Below are positions 1 through 5,492 of a stretch of 6,467 bases of DNA, piece by piece. The translations under genes and the position numbers were made by a program. Under the pieces are notes generated by a model that saw only the letters and a program-made list of their open reading frames with translations, searched no databases and was not told the DNA's origin. The stretch comes from Planctomycetaceae bacterium (GTDB lineage: Bacteria; Planctomycetota; Planctomycetia; Pirellulales; Thermoguttaceae): NCBI GenBank assembly GCA_004556055.1, contig SFIW01000059.1:1-6467 (forward strand), in the 5' to 3' direction. How positions within the stretch are numbered: position 1 is the first letter of the stretch; the number at the start of each line of letters is the position of its first letter.

Positions 1-180
1 ATGCCGGCGTCAATGCCGGCGTGAATGTCGGCGTGAATGTCGGCGTGAATGTCGGCGTGAATGTCGGCGTGAATGTCGGCGTGAATGTCGGCGTCAATGT
101 CGGCGTCAATGCCGGCGTCAATGCCGGCGTCAATGCCGGCGTCAATGCCGGCGTGAATGCCGGCGTCAATGCCGGCGTGG
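1..180. repeat. 12-bp tandem repeat array, 15 units, open at the left edge
   Basis: Fifteen head-to-tail copies of a 12-bp unit with consensus ATGYCGGCGTSA fill this stretch without a gap, and the array probably continues to the left of the window. Four main variants occur in blocks: C/TCA (units 1, 10-12, 14), C/TGA (units 2, 13), T/TGA (units 3-7, positions 25-84) and T/TCA (units 8-9). The last unit ends in TGG and the repeat then stops abruptly. Because 12 is a multiple of three, the array reads openly in several frames on both strands. On the + strand one frame gives Val-Asn-(Val/Ala)-Gly repeats and continues to a stop at 321-323, but the tail after the repeat resembles no protein I know. 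It may be the end of a gene entering from the left or simply noncoding; the sequence does not decide. Confidence 0.97.
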
Positions 181-205
181 ATAATCTTGGCGATATCTGT
201 TCTAG

Positions 206-241
206 AGACTCGCCGAAACGAGCCCTGGAGTCTTGTTTCGG
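206..241. other. Two overlapping, mutually exclusive stem-loops
   Basis: Arms 213-222 and 232-241 form a 10-bp stem (CCGAAACGAG, one G-U pair) with a 9-nt loop. A competing 6-bp stem pairs AGACTC (206-211) with GAGTCT (228-233) and shares bases 232-233 with the first, so both cannot form fully at once. No T-tract follows on either strand, so this is not a standard intrinsic terminator. It lies between the tandem repeat and the MATE promoter. Its function is unknown. Confidence 0.5.
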
Positions 242-317
242 AGTTGAGCCGTCGAAGGATTTCCCCGCTTCAGAGAAGTGGTCGACGACGTTTCGATCTA
301 TGCGCTTTTATTCCATT

Positions 318-326
318 TGGTAAAAT
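318..326 (+). promoter_or_regulatory. Probable extended -10 promoter for the MATE gene
   Basis: TGG followed by TAAAAT (321-326) matches the extended -10 pattern TGnTATAAT with one mismatch in the hexamer. No convincing -35 lies 16-18 bp upstream, which is typical of extended -10 promoters. It is about 55 bp before the MATE start codon, in a locally AT-rich stretch. Predicted from motif only. Confidence 0.4.
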
Positions 327-365
327 GCACGATTGTTTGTTTTAGTTCTGTAACCGCCGATTGGG

Positions 366-371
366 AAGGAG
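366..371 (+). promoter_or_regulatory. Ribosome binding site that sets the MATE start at TTG 382
   Basis: AAGGAG ends 10 nt before the TTG at 382. An in-frame TTG at 361 lies upstream of this motif and has no Shine-Dalgarno sequence of its own, so starting there would translate the ribosome binding site itself into an Arg-rich tail. The site therefore favours 382 as the true start. Confidence 0.7.
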
Positions 372-381
372 ACGCCGACCT

Positions 382-1722
382 TTGGAACGAGACTTGACTA
401 CTGGAAGCGTATTTAGAAACATCGTTTTCTTTTCGCTTCCTTATTTACTGTCGTACTTTTTGCAAGTTCTGTACGGGGTGGCTGATTTGTTTATCATCGG
501 TCAGTTCGAAGGCGTGGAGAGCACGACGGCAGTCTCAATTGGAAGTCAGATCATGCACATGTTGACGGTCATGATCGTGGGTTTGGCGATGGGAACGACG
601 GTCTGCATTGGGCAAGCGGTAGGGGCTAAGAATCCGAAAGAAACCGCGCTTAACCTCGGGAATTCAGCGACCCTCTTCATGACCCTCTCGATTTTGCTCG
701 CAGGCGTTCTCCTCATCTTGGCAAAGCCGATTGTCTCGGCCATGTCGACTCCCGCCGAAGCGGTTTCGGGAACCGTCGCGTACCTGACAATCTGTTTTAT
801 AGGCGTTCCCTTCATCACGGCGTACAATATCATCAGCTCTATCTTTCGAGGAATGGGGGATTCGAAGAGCCCGATGTACTTCGTCGCGGTAGCTTGCGTT
901 GGGAATATTCTTCTCGACTATCTCTTTATCGGTTTTTTCCGGTTAGGCCCTGCAGGCGCGGCGCTTGGAACGACCCTTTCACAGACGATTAGCGTGATCG
1001 TCTCCCTCGCGTATATCGGCAAGAGGAAGATGGGGCTGAGCGTTTCTAAGCGCGATTTCAAACCGCAGAAAGCGATTATGGGGAAGATCCTGAAAATCGG
1101 GTTTCCGATCTGTCTTCAAGACGGATTGATTCAGATCGCGTTTTTAATCATTACGATCATTGCCAACATGCGCGGTCTAACGGACGCCGCCGCCGTGGGG
1201 ATTGTTGAAAAGATTATCTGTTTCCTTTTCCTGACGCCCTCGGCGATGCTTTCGACCGTTTCGGCGTTAGGGGCGCAGAATATCGGCGCGGGGAAGTTGC
1301 GCCGCGCGAAGGAAACGCTTCGCTATTCGATCATGATCGCGGCGGGTTACGGGGTCGCCGTCTCCGGCGTCATCCTTTGTATCGCGGAGCCCGTCGTCGG
1401 ATGGTTTACGCCCGACGCTTCGGTGATCGTCGCGGGTGGCCAATATCTTCGCGGTTACGTCTGGGACTGCATTTTCGCGGGGATCCACTTCTGCTTTAGC
1501 GGTTATTTCTGCGCGCTCGGAAAATCGGGGTTGTCGTTCCTGCACAATATAGTCGCGATTTCGCTTGTGCGCGTTCCCGGCGTCTATCTGACGTCTCAGC
1601 TGTTTCCCGACACGCTCCTTCCGATGGGAATCGCCACCGCTCTGGGGTCTCTCGTCTCCGTGATCGTCTGCGTCGTCGCGTATCTCGTGATTAGCCGACC
1701 GCGGCAAGAGACGCGCGCTTGA
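382..1722 (+). CDS. MATE family efflux transporter
   Basis: This is an inner-membrane cation-coupled (Na+ or H+) antiporter of the MATE family, 446 residues with the TTG start chosen here; the family usually has 430-470. Known members export cationic drugs, dyes or metabolites. The protein is hydrophobic throughout and fits 12 membrane helices in two homologous MatE halves, roughly residues 12-172 and 235-396. The N-terminal signature around residues 15-42 (SLPYLLSYFLQVLYGVADLF) is typical of DinF/NorM-like bacterial MATEs. The repeat-related motifs GQAVGAKNPKE (77-87) and AQNIGAGKLRRAKE (298-311) mark equivalent loops of the two halves, and RGMGDSKSP (156-164) is another common motif. The gene stands alone with no regulator or outer-membrane partner beside it, so its substrate cannot be inferred. 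GC content climbs along the gene from about 40% near the start to over 60% near the end. An in-frame TTG at 361 is a possible but less likely start. Confidence 0.95.
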   Translation: MERDLTTGSVFRNIVFFSLPYLLSYFLQVLYGVADLFIIGQFEGVESTTAVSIGSQIMHMLTVMIVGLAMGTTVCIGQAVGAKNPKETALNLGNSATLFMTLSILLAGVLLILAKPIVSAMSTPAEAVSGTVAYLTICFIGVPFITAYNIISSIFRGMGDSKSPMYFVAVACVGNILLDYLFIGFFRLGPAGAALGTTLSQTISVIVSLAYIGKRKMGLSVSKRDFKPQKAIMGKILKIGFPICLQDGLIQIAFLIITIIANMRGLTDAAAVGIVEKIICFLFLTPSAMLSTVSALGAQNIGAGKLRRAKETLRYSIMIAAGYGVAVSGVILCIAEPVVGWFTPDASVIVAGGQYLRGYVWDCIFAGIHFCFSGYFCALGKSGLSFLHNIVAISLVRVPGVYLTSQLFPDTLLPMGIATALGSLVSVIVCVVAYLVISRPRQETRA

Positions 1723-1790
1723 AAGACGAATAACCCGAAAGATACTCAATCAAGATTTTCAGTATTGTAGTGGCAAGTCGAATTGTTTTT

Positions 1791-1857
1791 TGATCTTTTA
1801 TCTCGAAGAAGTATCCGTTTCTCTTAGATCTCGTAACGTAAGATAAGGGAAAGATCA
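1791..1857. other. Imperfect long stem-loop of unknown role
   Basis: TGATCTTT (1791-1798) pairs with AAAGATCA (1850-1857), and the adjoining TATCT (1799-1803) pairs with AGATA (1841-1845), leaving AGGG (1846-1849) as a one-sided bulge. The 37-nt interior has only weak further pairing. It could be a 3' end structure of the MATE transcript or chance pairing in AT-rich DNA. Confidence 0.3.
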
Positions 1858-2065
1858 CAAATAACGATTATTCACAGGTTGGGGTTGCTGTTTTGATAAT
1901 CGAATAGTCATATGCATGTGTGAATAATAATGATTCGCTTTGGCGTTTTGATTTGGGATAACTTTTTATTCCTAAGCGAAACGTCTTGTTTGACGGAAAG
2001 CTCGGTTTTTGCACATTACGAATAGTAGCTAAGCGTATTCTCACGTAAAAACCCCGTTTTTTTCC

Positions 2066-2097
2066 CAAAATACCAATTGCGTCGCGGCGGTATTTTG
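2066..2097. promoter_or_regulatory. Operator-like 9-bp inverted repeat over the permease promoter
   Basis: CAAAATACC (2066-2074) and GGTATTTTG (2089-2097) are perfect inverted repeats separated by 14 bp. The predicted -35 (2077-2082) lies in the spacer, and the right arm abuts the extended -10. Arm centres are about 23 bp apart, roughly two helical turns, which suits a dimeric repressor on one DNA face. The regulator is not encoded in the window. The alternative reading is an RNA hairpin, but most of it would lie upstream of the transcription start. Confidence 0.45.
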
Positions 2098-2106
2098 TGG
2101 TATTGT
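2077..2106 (+). promoter_or_regulatory. Probable promoter of the permease-ATPase pair
   Basis: A candidate -35 TTGCGT (2077-2082) and a -10 TATTGT (2101-2106) are 18 bp apart, and the -10 carries the extended TG motif (TGG at 2098-2100). Transcription would start near 2113, leaving a leader of about 80 nt before the ATG at 2192. A shifted -10 (TGTATA, 2104-2109) is also possible. The extended -10 resembles that proposed for the MATE gene. Confidence 0.45.
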
Positions 2107-2191
2107 ATAAGGGAGCTCTCTTTGACGTGCAAAGGGGCGTAGTCGAGTCGCGCTTGAACGCGCAGAGTCCTATGGAGGGGACGGGGAAGCT

Positions 2192-4102
2192 ATGTATAAA
2201 CTGTTGTTGATATGGCGCTACTTGTTGACGCGTCGAATCGCGCTTTTGAGCGTCGGCGGCGTGGCGATTAGCGTGATGATTATGATGGTCGTCAACGCGA
2301 TTATGCTCGGGTTTAGTCGCGAAATGGAAAACCGCATCCACGGAGCGCTCTCCGACGTTACGATCAGCTCGAGGTCGAGTCTGCGAGGATTCGACGACGT
2401 CGATTCGCGTATTCGCGACGTCTACAAAATCGCCGGGGATATGGTCGAAGCCGTCACCCCGACCGTTACGACCCCCGGTCTTCTCAGCTACGAATATAAC
2501 GGCGGGGAAGTTGTCACACGTCAAGTTCAGCTCGTCGGAATCGACGCCGCTACCAACGAAAAAGTCACCGCCATCTCTCGCTATCTCCAACACCCCGAGA
2601 ACCGCTCTAAACTCTCCTTCGATCTGCGCGAAGACGGGTACGATACCCGCAATCCCCTCTTCGGAGAAGACGGCGTCGTTCGCCCGCGTCTCGCCGAGGC
2701 CGGTTGGAAGAAACGCCGCGCCGACGCCAAATATGAGAAATTCCGATGGGAAGAGCAGGCGCGACGCCGCGAAATCTACGAACAATCGCGCAAACCCGAT
2801 TCCGCGCCCGAATCCTCCTCCGTCGTCGATTACTCCCGCGACCCCGCGTCCGGCTCCGTCGACGATCCCAACGCGAATCCTTACGCCGCCGTCCTCGCCA
2901 ACCTTCCCGAACCCCCCGTCTACGACGACGTTCCCGACGCTGAGACCGGCTCCGCCGCGTCTCCCGCCTCTCCCGATTCCCCCGCGCTCGATCTCAACGC
3001 CCCCCTCGACAATCCCTCCGCGATTGACCCCGGCTTCGCTTCCGTAGCGCCAGCCGCCGAATCCCCCGACGCGCCAACGCCCCTCGACGACGTTCCCGAC
3101 GCGACAAGCGACGCGTTTGATTCCGCTTCCGCCGCCCCCGATCTCCTCATCGGCACCCCCTTCGACGGACTCGACGCCTTCAACGTGGAAAAGGACAAGG
3201 AAACGACCCAGGAAACCGGCGCGATTCTCGGCGTTGGAACCATCTCCGGGATGCGTCGACGCCATCTCAATCCCCAAACGGGTAAGGAAGAGATTCGCGA
3301 ATCCCTCTCGACTCTTCCCGGCGCCGACGTGACCCTTTCGTTCCTCGCCGCCGCCGCCGAAAACTCACTCCCGTCTATCGTCTACGATCGTTTCACTATC
3401 GTCGACCTTTACGAGTGCAATATGGCCGAATATGACGACAGCTTCGTCTTCGTCCCGATCGAAAAACTACAAGAACTGCGTCGCATGATCGCCCCCGACG
3501 GAACGCGTATGGCGTCGCAACTTCTCATCAAAGCGAAGCCCGGCGTCAGAATCGAGGATCTACGCGATCGTCTCAGCGAAAGCCCCGAGTTCCCCGAGCA
3601 GCTCTACTACGTCGAAACGTGGAAAGATCAGCAGGCGACGACCCTTGCCGCAGTCGCTACGGAACTCTCCCTCCTCAACGTCGTCCTCTTCCTTTCCTGC
3701 GGCGGCGCGGGATTCTGCATCCTCGCGATCTTCTACATGATCGTCGTCGACAAGCGTCGCGACGTCGGGATCCTCAAGTCTCTCGGCGCTAGCGGAGCCG
3801 GAATCCTCCAGATCTTTCTCTTCTACGCGCTTGCCCTCGGCGTCGTCGGAACATCTTTGGGGATGATCCTCGCCTTCTGGTTCATCGCGCATCTTCAAGA
3901 GATCGCCGACTTCCTCTCACGACTCATGGGGCACGAAGTCTTCGATCCCACAATCTACATGTTCTCAAAAGTCCCCGCGATTGTCGATCCGTGGACCGTC
4001 TTCTGGATCGACGTCGGAGCGCTCTTCGTCGCCACTGGCGCAAGCGTTATTCCCGCAGTTCGCGCCGCGCGGCTCAAGCCCGTCGACACGCTCCGCGTTT
4101 GA
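2192..4102 (+). CDS. LolC/FtsX-type ABC transporter permease with large disordered insertion
   Basis: Membrane subunit of a type VII (MacB/LolCDE/FtsX) ABC system, 636 residues, where LolC/LolE have about 400. The layout is one N-terminal membrane helix (about 19-40), a large periplasmic domain, then three C-terminal helices (about 492-517, 538-565, 600-620). The cytoplasmic coupling segment KRRDVGILKSLGAS (521-534) and the ending PAVRAARLKPVDTLRV are hallmark FtsX-domain sequences. The extra length is an insert at about 172-340: first a charged segment rich in Arg, Glu and Lys, then a Pro/Ala/Asp/Ser-rich stretch (about 201-330) that looks disordered. It interrupts the periplasmic domain just before GAILGVGTI, which corresponds to the conserved GxxLG element of LolC. 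GGAGGGG at 2174-2180 precedes the ATG at a rather long spacing. The matching ATPase follows. With only one permease gene, a homodimer is likely. Substrate could be lipoproteins (Lol) or something else; the sequence does not settle this. Confidence 0.9.
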   Translation: MYKLLLIWRYLLTRRIALLSVGGVAISVMIMMVVNAIMLGFSREMENRIHGALSDVTISSRSSLRGFDDVDSRIRDVYKIAGDMVEAVTPTVTTPGLLSYEYNGGEVVTRQVQLVGIDAATNEKVTAISRYLQHPENRSKLSFDLREDGYDTRNPLFGEDGVVRPRLAEAGWKKRRADAKYEKFRWEEQARRREIYEQSRKPDSAPESSSVVDYSRDPASGSVDDPNANPYAAVLANLPEPPVYDDVPDAETGSAASPASPDSPALDLNAPLDNPSAIDPGFASVAPAAESPDAPTPLDDVPDATSDAFDSASAAPDLLIGTPFDGLDAFNVEKDKETTQETGAILGVGTISGMRRRHLNPQTGKEEIRESLSTLPGADVTLSFLAAAAENSLPSIVYDRFTIVDLYECNMAEYDDSFVFVPIEKLQELRRMIAPDGTRMASQLLIKAKPGVRIEDLRDRLSESPEFPEQLYYVETWKDQQATTLAAVATELSLLNVVLFLSCGGAGFCILAIFYMIVVDKRRDVGILKSLGASGAGILQIFLFYALALGVVGTSLGMILAFWFIAHLQEIADFLSRLMGHEVFDPTIYMFSKVPAIVDPWTVFWIDVGALFVATGASVIPAVRAARLKPVDTLRV

Positions 4103-4111
4103 CGCGGAGCG
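4089..4111 (+). other. Intercistronic stem-loop covering the permease stop codon
   Basis: CGCTCCGCGT (4089-4098) and ACGCGGAGCG (4102-4111) form a perfect 10-bp GC-rich stem with a 3-nt loop, and the TGA stop (4100-4102) lies in the loop and first stem base. A T-rich but interrupted stretch begins about 12 nt later (from 4123), too far for a classic intrinsic terminator. It may weaken read-through into the ATPase gene, protect the upstream mRNA, or act as a partial terminator. Confidence 0.6.
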
Positions 4112-4188
4112 CCCCCTGGCCCTTCTTTTGTTTCAATTCCTCTTTGACTCTAACTTGAAGAATCCCCATTAGCGGATTACACAAACAG

Positions 4189-5334
4189 ATGAATAACGAC
4201 GAATCGAGAACCAAAGACGCGGAGATTTTAGCGTCCCTCAGACGACGTTCCGTTGCGACCCCCGTCGCCACGAGCTCCGAACCGCGCGTCCCCAACGAGA
4301 CGCCGACCCCCGTCGCCCCGAATAACCGCGCCGAAGCGCTGCGCAAATTGCGCGCCTCCAACGCCCCAAAAGAACGCATGAGCGAGGTCAGCCCAACGCT
4401 GCGCAACCTTCGCCGCGAACTTATCGGAGAGACCGCGACCGAAGTCGCGCCAAGCGCCGATCTCGAAGAAGACTCCGTTTCGTCTCCTCACCCTAAGCCA
4501 ATCGCGGTTCAAGCTCAAGCCGCCGCGCCCGAGCTTGACGCGTCGCAATCTCCGAAGCCCGCGCGTCGCGTCTCCGCGTCTCACGCCGCGTTCCCAACTG
4601 AACGTAATGAGGAGCCTCGAAACGTCCGCCCCGAAATTATGGTCGTTTCCGACCTCTACAAAGGCTATACTATGGGGAAAAACGTCGTTCCCGTCCTGCG
4701 CGGCGTCAATCTGACCGTTCACGAAGGGGAGTTTCTCGCAGTGGTCGGACAGAGCGGATCGGGCAAGAGCACGCTCCTGCACCTTCTTGGAACCCTCGAC
4801 GTTCCCGATTCCGGCTCCATCTACTTCGATGGGCAACGAATCGACAACCTCCCGATGGGGCAACGCGACTCTTTGCGCAACCATTTCATCGGCATGATCT
4901 TCCAGTTCTATCATCTTCTTCCCGAGATGACGACCCTTGAGAACGTTCTCACGCCCCTCATGATACGCGACGGCGTCTTGAAGTATCTTCGTCGTCGCTC
5001 CATGTACGTTCGCGAAGCGAAGGAACTTCTCGACCTTGTCGGATTGTCGCATCGTCTGCGTCATCGCCCGAACGAACTCTCAGGGGGCGAAATGCAACGC
5101 GCGTCGATAGCTCGAGCGCTGATCGCCGGTCCTCGTCTCCTTCTTGCCGACGAACCGACGGGGAACCTCGATTCGAAAGCGTCCGCAGACGTTCTCGATC
5201 TTCTGCGACGTCTCAACGAGGAAAAGAAGTTGACCGTCGTTATGGTGACGCACGACATGAGTCAGGCGCGCGACGCAGATCGAGCGATTCGTATCGTCGA
5301 CGGGCAAGTCGTGCATGAAGAACAGTTGAAATAA
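4189..5334 (+). CDS. LolD-type ABC transporter ATPase with N-terminal extension
   Basis: Cytoplasmic ATPase that would power the permease encoded just upstream; 381 residues, while LolD and MacB-type ATPases have about 220-240. The ATPase domain starts near residue 151 and is complete: Walker A GQSGSGKST (187-195), Q-loop Q239, signature LSGGEMQR (297-304), Walker B LLLADEP with catalytic E322, D-loop at 326-329 and switch H355. The IFQFYHLLPEMTTLENV stretch and ADEPTGNLDS are typical of the LolD/MacB/FtsE subfamily. The first 150 residues are Ala/Pro/Arg/Glu-rich, likely mostly disordered, with three short Leu-Arg helical pieces (about 11-20, 48-56, 68-77). The codons of this part end mainly in C or G like the rest of the gene, which supports translation. 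The ATG at 4189 has no clear Shine-Dalgarno sequence; in-frame ATGs at 4378 and 4639 are alternatives, the latter giving a normal-length LolD, though neither has a good ribosome site either. Confidence 0.92.
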   Translation: MNNDESRTKDAEILASLRRRSVATPVATSSEPRVPNETPTPVAPNNRAEALRKLRASNAPKERMSEVSPTLRNLRRELIGETATEVAPSADLEEDSVSSPHPKPIAVQAQAAAPELDASQSPKPARRVSASHAAFPTERNEEPRNVRPEIMVVSDLYKGYTMGKNVVPVLRGVNLTVHEGEFLAVVGQSGSGKSTLLHLLGTLDVPDSGSIYFDGQRIDNLPMGQRDSLRNHFIGMIFQFYHLLPEMTTLENVLTPLMIRDGVLKYLRRRSMYVREAKELLDLVGLSHRLRHRPNELSGGEMQRASIARALIAGPRLLLADEPTGNLDSKASADVLDLLRRLNEEKKLTVVMVTHDMSQARDADRAIRIVDGQVVHEEQLK

Positions 5335-5366
5335 GGAGAAAGCGCGTCTCGATTAAACTGGGGAAC

Positions 5367-5395
5367 TTGTCAGAAATTGCGTTCTATGTTACAAT
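5367..5395 (+). promoter_or_regulatory. Near-consensus sigma-70 promoter of ilvE
   Basis: TTGTCA (5367-5372) and TACAAT (5390-5395) are separated by the optimal 17 bp, and each hexamer differs from consensus at one base. Transcription would start near 5402, giving a leader of about 90 nt. It separates ilvE transcription from the upstream transporter genes. Confidence 0.75.
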
Positions 5396-5425
5396 AAGAC
5401 GAACGATGGGAAAGCGTGTGCCTAT

Positions 5426-5450
5426 CGACGCCGTCTTGCATGACGCGTCG
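5426..5450 (+). other. Stem-loop in the ilvE leader
   Basis: CGACGC (5426-5431) pairs with GCGTCG (5445-5450), then GTC (5433-5435) with GAC (5442-5444), leaving C5432 bulged and the loop TTGCAT. That is nine base pairs in the predicted 5' untranslated region. There is no T-tract after it, so it is not an intrinsic terminator. It could modulate mRNA stability or translation of ilvE. Confidence 0.5.
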
Positions 5451-5492
5451 CGCGTACCCGCGTTGAGAATTTGATCGAAAGGCGAATTTGCT

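Larger units (their letters stand above)
1723..2191. other. AT-rich intergenic region between MATE and the permease
   Basis: About 470 bp without a convincing gene. The central part is AT-rich: 1921-1980 has 19 G/C of 60, about 32%, against about 72% in parts of the following gene. It contains several dyads: 1791-1857 (8 bp plus 5 bp of pairing around a 4-nt bulge) and TTCGCTT (1934-1940) with AAGCGAA (1974-1980). It ends with the promoter and operator-like dyad of the permease gene. No intrinsic terminator with a clean T-tract is visible behind MATE. No tRNA or recognised RNA family was seen. Confidence 0.7.

Noticed and set aside
1..180. CRISPR array
   Set aside because: The units are 12 bp and contiguous, with no spacers and no cas genes nearby.
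21..323. Val-Asn-Gly repeat protein starting at GTG 21
   Set aside because: The start is arbitrary within the repeat, there is no ribosome site, and the non-repeat tail resembles nothing known. A gene entering from the left remains possible but is not supported by this window alone.
2511..3047. 178-codon + strand frame inside the permease insert
   Set aside because: A shifted reading of the same C-rich low-complexity DNA, giving a Pro/Ser/Thr-rich product with no ribosome site; the permease frame is continuous through it.
1868..3277. 469-codon open frame on the - strand opposite the permease
   Set aside because: It is antisense to the confidently assigned permease, its composition is Gly/Arg/Val-rich as expected from C-ending codons read backwards, and it shows no recognisable domain.
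4144..4172. Separate promoter for the ATPase gene (TTGACT with CATTAG 17 bp later)
   Set aside because: The -35 is fair, but the -10 matches consensus at only three of six bases and lacks an extended motif.
4228..5064. 278-codon open frame on the - strand opposite the ATPase gene
   Set aside because: Shadow of the ATPase codon bias; it covers the Walker A and Q-loop coding region and has no recognisable motifs.
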